From Natronosporangium hydrolyticum (GTDB lineage Bacteria; Actinomycetota; Actinomycetes; Mycobacteriales; Micromonosporaceae), in the NCBI RefSeq assembly GCF_016925615.1, contig NZ_CP070499.1, positions 2,666,001-2,730,000 of the forward strand: a stretch of 64,000 bases of DNA, read 5' to 3'. Below, in pieces: positions 19,851 to 29,800 of the stretch. Numbering within the stretch: the first letter of the stretch is position 1; each line of letters starts with the position of its first letter. The notes under the pieces are model-generated. The model was not told the DNA's origin. It was given only the letters and a program-made list of their open reading frames with translations, and searched no databases. The position numbers and the translations under genes are program-made.

Positions 19851-20888
19851 TCACCTGGGTGCCAGCAGCGCCTCCCGGCCGGAGCCGGCCGGCACGCCGG
19901 TCCGCGCCGACCTCACCCGGACCGGCGCGGCCTCGTCGATCACATCCGCGGCCGGTCGCCGCCCCGTCACCGGACCCGGGCTGCCGTACCCGAGCCGCAG
20001 CAACATCTGCGGCGTGCCGGAGCTGCCCAGCGCCAGCCGCAGCTGCTCCTGGATCCCCGGCACCTCGATCGGCTGCGACACCAGCGCCGCCACCAGCTGC
20101 GCGTCGGTGGCGGTGAGCAGCACCCGTTGCAGCGCCTGCCCGGCGACGAGCTGGTCGCCGGCGGTGTCGCCGACGGTGCCGAGCACCGCCACCAGCGGCT
20201 GCGAACCCGGGTCCGCCGGCGCCGTGCCGCCAGCCCCACCCGCGTACGGGCGGGCCGGGAAGTAGTCCTGCGGCTGCGCCTCGGGCGGCGCCGGCCGCAC
20301 CGGCACCCCGTCGGCGGCCTCGCTGCCGGGTGGCCGGCCCCAGGCGGCGAACTCTGCCCGGTAGTCGGGCTGACGCACCAGCAGCTCGTCGGCGGCCTGC
20401 GAGAGCTGGGCGACCGCGTTCGCCGGCCCGGTGCCGATCAGCAGCTCCAGCCAGCCGCCCTCATGCTGGGCGGCGGCGGTCAGTCGCGAGCGGGCCTCGG
20501 CGGGCACCGAGTCGGGCCAGAAACCCTCCCGGTGACTGCGGCGGCGCCAGATCGCGGCCGCCAGCCGCTGTTCGGCCGGTGACGGCGGGCCGGCGGCGCC
20601 GAGCGTGACGACGGCGAGCAGCTCCGGCTCGGCCGGCTCCGGCAGCAACCTGACCGCCGGCCGGACCCCCGCAACGGCGACCGCCAGCCGCAGGTTGAGC
20701 AGGGCCGCGCCGCCGGCCAGCCGCACCGCCCAGCCGGTCGGGTCGGTGGCCGGGGAGCGACGTCCCGGGTCGGCCCGCAGCTCGATGTAGTCGTGGCCGA
20801 GCCGGAACCGCCACGGTTGGCTGTTGTGCATAGATGGCGCGCGGACGGCGGCTTCGACCGCCCGGACGAGGTCGACCTGGTCAGCCAT
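19851..20888 (-). CDS. Acg-family nitroreductase-like protein (copy 2)
   Basis: 345 residues beginning MADQVDLVRAVEAAVRAPSM. It shares the SMHNSQPWRFRLG motif, the RRSHREGFW segment and overall two-half layout with the copy downstream, but is well diverged. Its C-terminal 30 residues (DEAAPVRVRSARTGVPAG) are an unusual extension. It follows the GNAT/acyl-CoA synthetase gene by 45 bp and precedes the adenylate kinase by about 77 bp, within the same operon. FMN binding and a stress role are family-based inferences. Confidence 0.83.
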   Translation of the reverse strand: MADQVDLVRAVEAAVRAPSMHNSQPWRFRLGHDYIELRADPGRRSPATDPTGWAVRLAGGAALLNLRLAVAVAGVRPAVRLLPEPAEPELLAVVTLGAAGPPSPAEQRLAAAIWRRRSHREGFWPDSVPAEARSRLTAAAQHEGGWLELLIGTGPANAVAQLSQAADELLVRQPDYRAEFAAWGRPPGSEAADGVPVRPAPPEAQPQDYFPARPYAGGAGGTAPADPGSQPLVAVLGTVGDTAGDQLVAGQALQRVLLTATDAQLVAALVSQPIEVPGIQEQLRLALGSSGTPQMLLRLGYGSPGPVTGRRPAADVIDEAAPVRVRSARTGVPAGSGREALLAPR

Positions 20889-20933
20889 TACGGCAACCTC
20901 CTGGGTGTCGATGTGCTGGGCGGAGCCTGCCGG

Positions 20934-23585
20934 TCATCGCAGCCTCCGAAGGGTCGGATCCGGTTCCTCGCCGACCGGGCAGAGGCGCAGTGCGGCGTCC
21001 ACCGCCACCACCTGCCCGGGGCCGGCCAGCACCGGGTTCAGGTCGAGTTCGGCCACCTCCGGCAGCTCCTCGGCGAGCCGGCCGAGGCGGAGCAGGAGCA
21101 GCTCCAACTCGTCGGTGGCTACCGGCGGGAGATTGCGGTACCCGGTGAGCAGCGGGGCGCTGCGCAACGACCGCCACATCCGGCCAGCGTCCAGATCGGT
21201 CAGCGGCACCAACCGGAAGGTACGGTCGGCGAGCAGGTCGGTGTGGACCCCGCCAAGGCCGACCATGACCAGCGAACCGAAGTGTGGCTCGTGGGAGACC
21301 CCGGCGACGAGTTCCACGCTGCCGGACGCCATCGGCTGCACCAGCACCGGCGGGTCGGGCCGGGCCAACGCCGCGGCGACGGCGTGGTAGGCGGTGGTGA
21401 CGGCCGAACCGTCGGCGAGGTCGAGCCGGACCGCCCCGATGTCGCTCTTGTGCACCAGCTGCGGGTCGGCGGCCTTCAGCGCGACCGGGTAACCGATCTC
21501 GGCCGCTGCGGCTACCGCCGCTGCTGCACTATGGACAACCCGGGAGGGCGACAACGGGAGCTGGTAGGCCGCGGCGATGCCGGCGATGCGGGCGTAGGGC
21601 TGCCAACCGCCGCCTTCGGCGAGACCCTCGGCGACCAGGGCCCGCGCTGCCTCGGTGTCTACCTCGGGCAGTGGTGGCCGGGTGCCGAGCGGTTCCCGGC
21701 GCCACGCCGCATAGGCGACCGCCCGACCCAGCGCCCTCGTCGCCTGCTCGGGCAGCTCGAAGACGGGGGCGCGGCGTTCCCCGAGGGCGACCGGGGCACC
21801 ACCACCGAGCGCCACGCCAGCCAGCGGCAGCGCCGGCCACCGGTCGGCGACGCTCGCCACCTGCCGCCACAGCGCCGGCGGGTCGTTGGCCCGGGTAGCC
21901 GCGAGGAGCACCAGAACGGCGTCTACCGCGCCGGAGCCGGCGACGATCGACAACGACTCGGCCAACCCGGCGGGAGTCGCGTCGGCGCCGAGGTCCAGCG
22001 GGTTGGGCAGCCCGGACACCTGCTCGGGCAGGCGCAGACCGGCGGACTCCGCGGCGTCGGCCGCCAACACGTTCGCACCGCCAGCGTTGCCGACGATGCC
22101 CAGCCGGTGCCCCTGCGGCAACGGCTGGTCGGTGAGCATGCGGGCGGCGTCGACCAGCTCCCCGAGGTGCTCCACCTGGACCACGCCGGCCTGAGCGAAC
22201 AGGCTGGTCACCGCCGCCTCCGGGGCGGCGGCCGCGCCGGTGTGCGAGGCCCCGGCGCGGGCGCCGGCGCCGGAGTGGCCGCTGACCACGGCCAGCACCG
22301 GCTTGCGGCGTGCCAGGGCCCGCGCCAGCCGGGCGAACTTACGCGGGTTGCCGAATGATTCCAGGTAGAGGGCGACGGCGCGGGTCGCCGGATCGTCGTA
22401 CCAGTAGGAGATCAGGTCATTGCCGCTGACATCGGCCTTGTTGCCGAGAGAGACGAAGCTGGCGGTGCCGCATCCGGCCCGTCGCAGCTGGTCCAGGACG
22501 GCGATGCCGACCGCGCCGGACTGGGAGGCGACCGCCAACCCCCCGGCGGGTGGTGTCGCCGGGGCGAAGCTGGCGTCCAGCCGTACCAGCGGATCGGTGT
22601 TGATCACGCCGAGGCAGTTCGGGCCGACCAGCCGGATGTTGTGGGCGCGGGCGGCTCGGACCAGCTCGTCCTGCCGCCGGGTGCCGGCCTCGCCAGCGTC
22701 GGCGAAGCCCGCGCTGAGCACCACCGCCGCCCGGGCTCCGGCGGCTGCCGCGTCGGTCACCGCGGTGACCACCTGCGGCGCCGGCACCGCGATCACCGCC
22801 AGTTCGATCGGCCCCGGCAGGTGCCGCAGCGAAGGGTACGCGGGCACTCCCGCAACCGCCGTGGCGTGCGGATTGACCGGATAGACCGGGCCGGTGAAGC
22901 CATAGCTCACCAGGCCGGTGAGGAGTTCGTGGCCGACCCCACCGGTGCGGCCGGCGCCGACGATCGCCACCGAGTGGGGTGCGAGCAGCGGCCGCAGGGA
23001 TGCCTGGCCAGCGGCCCGGTCCCGGGCCGCCACGGCGGCCAGCGCGGCCTCGTCCGCGGCGGTGGTCAGCGTCACCTCGACTACGCCGTCGGCCAGGTAC
23101 GGAGTGGTGGCCGCGGTGAGATCGCCGGCTACCCGCAACATCCGGGCGTTACCGGCGAGCACCTCGCCGAAAAGTTCGGTGATGCCGTGCCGGCGGGCGT
23201 ACTGGGCAAGATGTTCCAGGAGCAGGGTGCCGATGCCCCGACCCTGGTGCCGGTCGGCGACGAAGACGGCGAACTCCGCCCGGTGGTCCTGCGGGCCGCG
23301 CCGCTCATAGGAGGCGACGCCGACGGTCTCACCGGCGAGTTCGGCGGCGAGCGTGGCATGTTCGGCGGTGGGCGGACGGAGCAGCCGAGTGATCTCGGCC
23401 GCTAGCAGCGGCCCGGCCGGATTGGTGAAGAACCGTAGCCGCAGACTCGCCCCGGATGCCTGCTCGAAGAGGCCCGCCACCGCCGCCCGGTCGGCCTCGG
23501 AGCCGTGGACCGGGCGAATGGTGATGATCGCGCCGTCGGCGGTAAGCGCGTCGACCGCGGCCGGCGGCGGATAGGTGGTGGTCAC
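20934..23585 (-). CDS. GNAT acetyltransferase-ADP-forming acyl-CoA synthetase fusion (Pat-like)
   Basis: 883 residues. An N-terminal GNAT domain (about 15-165; acetyl-CoA loop RHQGRGIGTLLLEHL) precedes a CoA-binding domain (SVAIVGAGRTGGVG, YPVNPHA), a succinyl-CoA-ligase-like domain with GPNCLGVINT, ASQSGAVG and the likely phospho-His in GASHTGA, and a C-terminal ATP-grasp domain (GYPVALKAADPQLVHKSDIG). GNAT-first order matches the actinobacterial protein lysine acetyltransferases of the PatA type, whereas enteric Pat has GNAT last. It may acetylate acyl-CoA synthetases, or the NDP-forming part may be catalytic. GTG at 23585 starts the five-gene operon, with a DosR-box-like palindrome about 60 bp upstream. 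Confidence 0.88.
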   Translation of the reverse strand: MTTTYPPPAAVDALTADGAIITIRPVHGSEADRAAVAGLFEQASGASLRLRFFTNPAGPLLAAEITRLLRPPTAEHATLAAELAGETVGVASYERRGPQDHRAEFAVFVADRHQGRGIGTLLLEHLAQYARRHGITELFGEVLAGNARMLRVAGDLTAATTPYLADGVVEVTLTTAADEAALAAVAARDRAAGQASLRPLLAPHSVAIVGAGRTGGVGHELLTGLVSYGFTGPVYPVNPHATAVAGVPAYPSLRHLPGPIELAVIAVPAPQVVTAVTDAAAAGARAAVVLSAGFADAGEAGTRRQDELVRAARAHNIRLVGPNCLGVINTDPLVRLDASFAPATPPAGGLAVASQSGAVGIAVLDQLRRAGCGTASFVSLGNKADVSGNDLISYWYDDPATRAVALYLESFGNPRKFARLARALARRKPVLAVVSGHSGAGARAGASHTGAAAAPEAAVTSLFAQAGVVQVEHLGELVDAARMLTDQPLPQGHRLGIVGNAGGANVLAADAAESAGLRLPEQVSGLPNPLDLGADATPAGLAESLSIVAGSGAVDAVLVLLAATRANDPPALWRQVASVADRWPALPLAGVALGGGAPVALGERRAPVFELPEQATRALGRAVAYAAWRREPLGTRPPLPEVDTEAARALVAEGLAEGGGWQPYARIAGIAAAYQLPLSPSRVVHSAAAAVAAAAEIGYPVALKAADPQLVHKSDIGAVRLDLADGSAVTTAYHAVAAALARPDPPVLVQPMASGSVELVAGVSHEPHFGSLVMVGLGGVHTDLLADRTFRLVPLTDLDAGRMWRSLRSAPLLTGYRNLPPVATDELELLLLRLGRLAEELPEVAELDLNPVLAGPGQVVAVDAALRLCPVGEEPDPTLRRLR

Positions 23586-23643
23586 GTAGTCAGCGTGGCG
23601 CGGTTGACACCCCCGGCGACATGGCCATTGGTCACGTGGGTCC

Positions 23644-23658
23644 GGGACCCCTGGTCAG
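23644..23658 (-). promoter_or_regulatory. DosR-box-like operator upstream of the stress operon
   Basis: GGGACCCCTGGTCAG fits an imperfect inverted repeat GGGACC-N3-GGTCxx, similar to DosR/DevR-type boxes built on GGGAC and GTCCC half sites. It overlaps a perfect 13-bp palindrome (GGGTCCGGGACCC, 23638-23650). The site is 59-73 bp upstream of the operon start, a suitable place for activation. Binding by the nearby DosR-like regulator is inference. Confidence 0.4.
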
Positions 23659-23819
23659 CCCCGGGATCCGGCCAGCCCCCGAGCCGGGCCGTCCGCCGCG
23701 CGGTGTTCGGCTAACCGTAACCGAGTTGATCTACAGGTTTCACCGGTAGCCATAGCCAACGATCGTCACCGTTACGTAGGCTCTCGATGCGGCGGCCATG
23801 TCTGTCTGGGGAGGAGCCG

Positions 23820-23894
23820 ATGGCGTCACCGGTGGATGGTTCGGCAGCCGGCGAACCGGCCGAGCGCTGTCGCCCGGTGGCGATGCCCCGGTGA
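23820..23894 (+). CDS. leader ORF (24 aa) overlapping the giant gene start
   Basis: An ATG at 23820, preceded by a strong GGGGAGGAG at ideal spacing, opens a 24-codon ORF (MASPVDGSAAGEPAERC...). It ends in TGA at 23892-23894, which overlaps the ATG of the giant gene as TGATG. The arrangement suggests translational coupling, with this short peptide as the ribosome entry point. An alternative is that the giant gene starts at ATG 23798 in its own frame, which lacks a good ribosome-binding site. Confidence 0.4.
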   Translation: MASPVDGSAAGEPAERCRPVAMPR

Positions 23895-26800
23895 TGTTCG
23901 ATGAGGTCGATTACGCGATTCAGGAGTTTCTTGAGGGGTTCGACGACGGTATTCGTTCGTTGAATGATTGGTGGGCGGAGCACGGGCCGGCGTGGCTCAA
24001 TTATTTGATGTTTGCGGGGTCGCCGTTGGTGGGGGTGGCGGCGACGACTGGGAATTTCCCGGTGCCGCCGTTCGGGTTGGAGACGTATCGGTTGTTGTTG
24101 GGTGTGAATCCGCGGGCGGATGAGTATTCGTTGCAGGCGTTGGCGGAGTTTTGGGCGGAGGAGGCGCGGGTCACCTTGGAGGTGGCGGTGGCGGGGGTGC
24201 AGGCGGCGCAGGATATTCAGGTGACGTGGTTGGGTGATGGTGCGCCGCAGGTGTTTTCGCAGCAGGTGCAGGAGGTGGCGCGGGCGGCGGCGGGTTTGGC
24301 GCAGACGCAGCAGGCGTTGGCGACGCAGGTGACCGAGTTTACGGTGCAGACGGTGCAGGCGAAGGCGGCGTTTCGGGCGCAGGTTATTTTGATGCTTTTT
24401 GAGTTGATGGTGGCGTTGGCGTTGGCGTTTTTTACATTGGGTGCTTCGTTGGTGGCGGCGGCGGCGTCTATGGCGGGGAAGGTGACCGCGATTCGGGCGT
24501 TGATGCAGGGGTTTTTGCAGCGGATTATGTCGGCGACGGCGCGGAGTAGTTTGTCGGATGTTTCGCGGGTGGCGGGGCCGTCGGGGGTTCGGGGTGGGTT
24601 GTTTGGTCAGGCGGTGCGGGAGGTGGGGGTGTCGGTGGGGCGGTCGGTGGGTGGGGCGGTGGGGCGGGGGGTGCGGGCGGTGGGTCGGGATGTGGGGTCG
24701 AATCCGTTGTCGATGGTGCAGGTGGGGGCGCGGCATGCGGCGCCGCGGGTGCAGCGGGAGGTGGTGGATGCGGCGCGGCGGAATGGGGCGGATGCGGCGA
24801 CGGTGGCGCGGTTGCGGAATGTGGATACGCGGGGGGATGTCGAGGCGTTGGTGCGGTGGGAGTTGTCGGGTCGGTCGGGGGCGGGGCCGGTGACGCGGTT
24901 GGGTGCGGAGGATGTGTGGGTGCGGCAGTTGGTGGCGGAGGTGGTGGATCGGGGGGTGACGGTGGGTGGGGAGATCGGGGGTCGGGTGTTGGCGTATGGG
25001 GGGCGGTCGGCGTTGCGGTTTGGGGCGTTGGGGTGGGGGTTGCAGGAGGTGATGACGGCGGCGCAGTTGCAGCAGATGGGGGTGGGTGGGTATTCGGTGA
25101 ATTGGGTGGGGTTGCCGGTGGCGGTGGTGGGTGCGGGGTTGGGTGGGGCGCCGTTGGGGTTTGCGTCGGGGGCGTTGCCGATGGCGGTGATGGGTGGGGT
25201 GGGTGGTGGGTTGGGGTTTGTGGGGGCGAATGGGTTGCAGGCGTTGTTGACGGATCAGGAGTTTGCGAGTTTGTTGCGGGCGGGTGGGGCGTCGAATTTT
25301 TGGGAGGCGGTGGGGCAGGGGGCGGTGGGTGGGGTGTGGGAGCGGTTTGTGGGGCAGGCGGGGTTGGGGGATGTGCGGGCGACGTTGGGGGATATCGGGT
25401 TTTTGTTGTCTGGTTCGGATGTGTCGGGGTTGGCGGATCGGTTCGGGGTAAGCAGTGTGTGGGTTGCGGATTTGTTGAATGGTGACGCGGCTACTCAGGC
25501 GGCAGGCGGGCGTGCTGCTGCGGGCGGGTCTGGTGGGGTGGGTGCGGATGGTGGTGGTCCGCGGGTGGGGGATGTGCTGGCGGGTGAGGGTGGGTTCGGC
25601 GGGGCGGGTGGCGGGTCGCCGTCGGGTGTGGATGTGTCGGTGGTGGGGCGGGAGGGGTTGGTGGATGGGTTGTTTGCGCATGCGCGGGAGCAGTTGGCGG
25701 GGTTGGAGCAGGCGGCCGGTGGGGGGTTGGGGCAGGTGTTGGAGCGGTTGGGGATTGTGCAGGGGGGTGGGGATCTGCGGGAGGTGGTGGGTTGGGATTA
25801 CGGGCGGGTGTCGGATGCGGTGGATGCGGTGGTGTCGCAGGCGCGGGAGTTTCGGGATGTGGGGCATTGGAAGCCGGTGGGGGATGGGTGGTTGGTGCAG
25901 GGGCGGTTTGCGGGGGTGCCGTTGGTGTTGCAGTTGGATGGTCAGGGGGTGGTGGTGGGGGCTGAGGTGGGTTCGTTTGCGGAGTTGACGGTGGGTGGGG
26001 TGGCAGGTGAGGGGGCGGGGGTGGCGGGGATCAATTCGGCGGAGCAGGCGGTGGGGCGGGTGTTGGCGGGGTTGCGGGGGCAGGGGGTGGTGGAGCTGGC
26101 CGGTGGCGCCGGTGGTGAGGGGGCGGGTCGGGTGTTTGTGCGGGGTGAGGGTGGTGGCCGGGTGGAGACGGTGTTTGGGGTGGATCGGTCGTTGCCGGAG
26201 GGTCGGTGGTTTGTGCGGCCGGGGGTGTTCGAGTTCACCGGGGCGGGGTGGGTGCAGACGGCGGCGGCGCAGGTGGTGGTGTCGGGGCAGGTGCGGGCGG
26301 GGTTGGCGGAGATGGCGCGGGATGTGTCGGGTCAGCTGCGGCAGGCGATGGCGACGGTGGGGCGGGAGGTCCCGGCCAGCGTCACCGTCGCGGAGCAGGA
26401 GACCGGCCCCGCGCAGCCCAACCCTGGGGAGCCCGGTTCCGTGCCCACCGGAGCTGGAAAGCCCGAAGCCGAACCCGCCGAGCAGACCGAGCAGACAGAG
26501 TCGCTCGTCCGATTCGACGAGTCGCAGTTGCTGACCGGAGATCACGCTGCGGAGCAACCACAGCTGGCACCCGTCGATCAGGCCAGCGCCGGTTCCGTCG
26601 CCGCCGGCGCGTCACCGCCCGCCTCGGGAGGCAGACCAGCAAGGGAGCCCGCGGCGGAGCCGTTCCGGGCGGGCCTGCTCGCCGGGGCGCCGATGGGTAG
26701 ATTCCCCCATCTCCAAGCCATGACCGAGTTCCTGAACGAACAGTTCGCCGAACATGCGGTTGATCATCGCCCACTCACCGCGCCAGAGCTGGATCGGCGG

Positions 26801-29800
26801 CTGCAGGCCCGGTGGCGGGAGGTCCTCTCGGCGGAGGGAGCCCGGCTGAGCTTCGGCGATCGGGCGCAACGGCAGTTCCAGATCCGGTACGCGGTAACCG
26901 ATGTCCAGCCGGTCGCCTCGCCGGTCACCCCGATCCGGCAGATCCAGCACCACATCGGACGTGGTCAGTGGGGGCAGGCGCAGGTCGCTGCCCGGGCGAG
27001 CCTGTTCACGCTCGGTCGCCGAGCCCAGGCTGGCCTGCCGCTGCTGTTGCGCGGGGGCTGGCAGCACCAGCTGCGAGGCTGGCTCGGGCAGGAGATGACC
27101 TCCCAGGCTTGGGTCGAACCGACCATCGCCGCCGTCGACAACCAGGGCCCGGCCACGCCACACGACGTCGCCCTCGCCGCAACCATCCAAGACCTGAAAA
27201 CCGGTACGCAGTTCCGTTCCGATCCCGACCAGCCCGAGTCGATGCCGGTGGCGATCGCCGACGCCTTTACCGACCAGCCGCCGGAGAGCGTCCGGGCGGC
27301 GGCTCCCGAGCAGCTGGCTGGGGGCACCGAGACGCCACAGTTCATGGTGTTGGAGTGGACCGGCCGCAGCCGCATCGTCGACTGGGTGATGGCACGATTG
27401 CCCGACGCTGCGGCGGGCGACCGCAAATGGCAGGTCCAAGCACAGGTCTGGCAGCGGGTCAGCGAGCTGCCGGCGAGCCTCGACGCCGCGGTGAACACCG
27501 ACGGATACGAATTTCCGGTGATCAGCGACGGGGTCACCGTCGCGGTGGTGCAGATCCACAGTGACCTGCTCCGGGAGCAAGCTCGGATGGTCAGCGCCGC
27601 GACCCGCGAGGTGAACCTGGAACAGACGGCGGAGGTGGTCGCGGGCACCGGTGGTGTCACCAGCCAGGGCAGGGCAGCCGAGCACGGGCCGTTCGCCAGC
27701 CTGGGGCTTTCCCAGTGGGTGCGGGACCAGCTCCCGACCCGATTGGCCGGCTGGCTGGAGCGTATCCAGGCTGGCCTGGACGGGTCTCTGCTGCGCGGGT
27801 CCGGCTCCGTCCATGAACTGCACACCGACGCCACCAGCCACGAGATCATCGTCGAGCGCTGGACCGGAGAGGTGCAGGCTCACGCCTGGGGTGCAGCAGA
27901 CCGGCCCGGGGTCAGCCATCAGGTCACCCTCTGGCGCGGGGACAGCGCCGAGCCGGTGTCGGCCACCTTTGCGGGCACCATGCTGACCCTGTCCCGTGAG
28001 CCCGACGCGTACCGGTTCGGTCTGCCGGTGGACCCGGCAGCCGTGGACGAAGGTGGCCAGCTGCGGCGCAACGTCGTGACCAATCCGACCGGCGAGCGCC
28101 TCGCCTATCCACGCCACGCGGTGAGTACGGATTCGGCAGGGCGGCCGGTGGGGCTCGGCGCCGGTCCCGCGCTGGTCCGGAACTTTTCGGCGCACCCCCC
28201 AGCGCCGGCCGACCAACCCGACGCTGCGGCGCGGCCGGCGGGCGCGGTCGACCAACTTGGGCAGCTGCGCAGCCACGTCCTCGCAGTGCTGCGGCCGCTA
28301 GGCTTTGTGCTGCCGGACGGGGCGGAGCTGGACCGGCGGGAAAGGTCGCAGCTGGCCGCCGCGTTGCGGGGCCGGTGGTGGCGCAACGTCAACCGGGACG
28401 CGTTGGCCCGCAACTTGACTGCCTTCAACACGTTGTTGGTGGAACGGCAGTTGACCGCGGCGGCGCTGCAGGCCAACTATGACCAGTTGGCACAGTCCGG
28501 GCTGCGGTTCACCGTGGCCCGGTTGCCGGCCGGGCAACCTCTCCACGAGCTCCGGTTCGCGGTGCTGGAGATTCGGCTCGACCAGCTGCTCGACGGCGCT
28601 GACCAGGAGTCGCTGTTCCGGGGGTATGTCCACGATCGAACGTTGGCGTCGTTGAACATCGACGACACCGGCGCGGCGACCTACGACGCCGCTCATGTCT
28701 CCCGCCAGTGGCTCGCCCACGTACGCGCCGCGTACGAGCGGCCGGCGGCGGGGGCCACCGACGCCGTGTCGCACGGGGCGGTCGCGGGCGTTGGCCGGGG
28801 GCCGCTGCGGCGGTGGACGCTGGGTAGCGGCGAGCACACCCGAGCCATCAGCTACCTCGAACACCGGGGCCCGTTGGGCGTGTGGCGGATTCCCCATCAA
28901 CTTTCGGTACACATCACCGACGAGGGGGGAGCACCGTTGCCCGGCGGCGAGCGGCTCACCTTCCACGGGGCGGCCGATGTCCATGCCCCGGCGTCGTTCA
29001 GTTACCGGTCGCCGCCGCGGCCGGCGGTGGCCGGGGCAACCGGTCCGCAGCTGTTGGCGACGGCGGACTCTTTCATCACCATGGTCGATGCCCGTGGGCT
29101 CCGGGAGGCGGCGGTGGCTGCGTTGCGGCAGGTCTCCGATGGCCGGCGGCGAGCGAGCGACCTGTCACCCGAGCTACTTGCCACTGTGGATTCGTTGACG
29201 ACGGTGCCGGCGCTCCGGTCACGGCTGGCGGAGTTGGTCACCGAGGGGGAGCATCACGATCAGCTGTTCCAGAGCAGTCTGGCCAGTCACACCAGGTACG
29301 GGTTGTCGTTGCAGGCAACGGCCGGCGCTACCCGGTTGCTCGGCACGCCGGAGGTGACCGTCCTGGGCCAGCTGATGTTCCGGCTGCGGTCGGCGGTCGC
29401 CGGGCTCGGCAAGGCGACCGCCCGACTGGTCACCGGCGGCTTCGCCCGGGTCGACCCGGAGGCGCTGGCGGGGTCGCCGGAGGGGGCGGTGGGTACCGCC
29501 CGGGGCGAGACCGGCCGGACCCGGTTCGGGACCCTGCGTCGCGGCATCGAGCGGATGCTCTTCAACCATGAGGAGCGCCGTTTCCACTTTGAAACTGACC
29601 TCACCTTCACCGTCGAGGCCACCACCGATGGTGGTCGGGTCGCGGACCGCACCAGCACCGGTACGGTGGGGTGGCTGCTCTCCGAGTCTGCTGTGGTCGA
29701 TGCGTACGCGGCGGGCCGGCTGGCGCAGCTGCCGCGCGATGTGGTCGCCGCCAGCCTGGAGCGTTGGCGGACCGGCGAGTTGCAGCTTGAGCCGCAGGTG

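Noticed and set aside
20793-22358. Plus-strand 521-codon ORF opposite the GNAT/acyl-CoA synthetase gene
   Set aside because: Shadow frame. The minus-strand product has complete GNAT, CoA-binding and ATP-grasp motifs.
23711-26557. A 948-codon open frame on the minus strand, opposite the start of the giant gene
   Set aside because: Its product is a low-complexity His/Pro/Arg/Leu-rich string with no domain. It is open only because the plus strand has extreme G/T bias and so few stop codons on the complement.
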